From Haliea alexandrii (GTDB lineage Bacteria > Pseudomonadota > Gammaproteobacteria > Pseudomonadales > Halieaceae): a stretch of DNA of 64,000 bases. The notes beneath the pieces were generated by a model that did no database searches, was not told where the DNA came from, and worked only from the letters and a program-made list of their open reading frames with translations. Both the position numbers and the translations under genes were made by a program. The stretch is from assembly GCF_003719295.1 (NCBI RefSeq), contig NZ_RFLW01000001.1:868001-932000 (forward strand), written 5' to 3'. This document shows positions 63,416 to 64,000 of this stretch, one piece after another (within the stretch, counting starts at the first letter, position 1; the number at the start of each line of letters is the position of its first letter).

Positions 63416-64000
63416 ATGGCGGTATATAAACTGATCCTGGGTAACTACAGTTTCCAGGTGACTGACGAGGGTTCGGGTCCCCCAATACTGATGCTGCATG
63501 GGTTTCCCGATTCGGCGCGCCTCTGGCGATATCAGATACCCGCGCTGGTAGGGGCGGGCTATCGGGTGATTGCGCCTGACCAGCGCGGCTTCGGTGGTTC
63601 GGACAAGCCGCAGGAAATCGAGGCCTATGGGATAGCTGAGGTCCTGGGAGATGTGGTTGCTCTTCTCGATTATCTTGAATTGGAGCGGGTAGGCCTGGTC
63701 AGTCACGACTGGGGTGCGGCGGTTGGGTGGAGCCTGGCAGCTATTTACCCCGAACGGGTGGAGAAGCATGCTGCTCTTTCGGTAGGGCACATGACGGCCC
63801 TGTGGAATGCGGGTATCGCGCAACGACGACTGGCCTGGTATATGCTGGTGTTCATGCGGCAAGGGCTGGCCGAGGATATCATTACACGTCAGAACTGGCA
63901 GTTCTTTAGCGACCTGTGGGGCCATCATCCTGAGTTGGAGCATTGGATTCGTGATCTGTCGCGGCCGGGCGCCCTCACCGCGGCACTTAATTGGTACCGC
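63416..64000 (+). CDS. alpha/beta hydrolase, epoxide-hydrolase/dehalogenase-like (3' partial)
   Basis: 195 codons are visible before the window ends. The HGFPDSARLWRYQ oxyanion segment, DQRGFGGSDKP and the nucleophile elbow VSHDWGAAVGW, with Asp as nucleophile, point to the epoxide hydrolase/haloalkane or fluoroacetate dehalogenase branch and not a serine esterase. The start at 63416 follows GAGGGGC. It lies after a terminator, so it probably has its own promoter. The His-Asp part of the triad is outside the window. Confidence 0.88.
   Translation, partial: MAVYKLILGNYSFQVTDEGSGPPILMLHGFPDSARLWRYQIPALVGAGYRVIAPDQRGFGGSDKPQEIEAYGIAEVLGDVVALLDYLELERVGLVSHDWGAAVGWSLAAIYPERVEKHAALSVGHMTALWNAGIAQRRLAWYMLVFMRQGLAEDIITRQNWQFFSDLWGHHPELEHWIRDLSRPGALTAALNWYR

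Overview
This is a GC-rich gammaproteobacterial chromosome segment. The block aspS, ruvCAB, ybgC-tolQRAB-pal-cpoB, queE, queC, tRNA-Lys has the order seen in Pseudomonas and relatives. The RegBA redox pair, the Tat-exported DUF1329 proteins and the large acyl-CoA catabolic cluster would suit a marine, Halieaceae-like aerobe, but the genus is inference only.

Layout. 1-2.6 kb: end of a split B12-dependent acyl-CoA mutase, its B12-binding subunit, a MeaB GTPase and a crotonase-fold enzyme. 2.6-8.7 kb (minus strand): RegA/RegB two-component system and an RND efflux pump with its adaptor. 8.9-20.3 kb: prfC, glutathione peroxidase, acyl desaturase, a secreted EEP-family phosphoesterase, a glutamine-synthetase-like ligase, LuxR- and AraC-type regulators, a lytic transglycosylase, proS, an HU protein with a histone-H1-like tail, and an FmdB zinc-ribbon protein. 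20.3-31.1 kb: core block aspS, ruvCAB (with a LexA box), tol-pal, queE/queC and tRNA-Lys(TTT).

31.15-35.07 kb: an integration module directly abutting tRNA-Lys (two tyrosine recombinases and an AlpA/excisionase-like gene), then about 1.7 kb of apparently non-coding DNA rich in hairpins and perfect palindromes. This looks like one end of a genomic island.

35.07-64 kb (runs off the right edge): an accessory catabolic cluster. It has two thiolases, two AMP-forming acyl-CoA ligases, two SDR dehydrogenases, two GntR/FCD regulators and two SurE-type phosphatases. Its core is a tight nine-gene minus-strand operon (53298 to 42459). That operon encodes a stand-alone phosphohistidine swivel protein, an orphan 518-residue protein, an acyl-CoA ligase, a winged-helix-like protein, a pyruvate-phosphate-dikinase-like protein lacking the pyruvate-binding barrel, a BCCP, a biotin carboxylase, a carboxyltransferase-like protein with altered metal ligands, and a thiolase. 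Downstream on the plus strand is an envelope/transport module (SurE, MMPL/RND permease, Ycf48-like beta-propeller, two Tat-exported DUF1329 proteins, a DUF1302 outer-membrane protein) and the start of an epoxide-hydrolase-like gene.

Working hypothesis (inference): a hydrophobic alcohol or ketone is taken up by the DUF1302/DUF1329/MMPL module and oxidised by SDRs. It is then activated by a split PEP-synthase/PPDK-like phosphotransferase, carboxylated by the biotin system, CoA-activated and thiolysed. Palindromes of the form ATTGTA-N-TACAAT overlap several promoters of this cluster and probably mark the operator of one of its GntR/FCD regulators.
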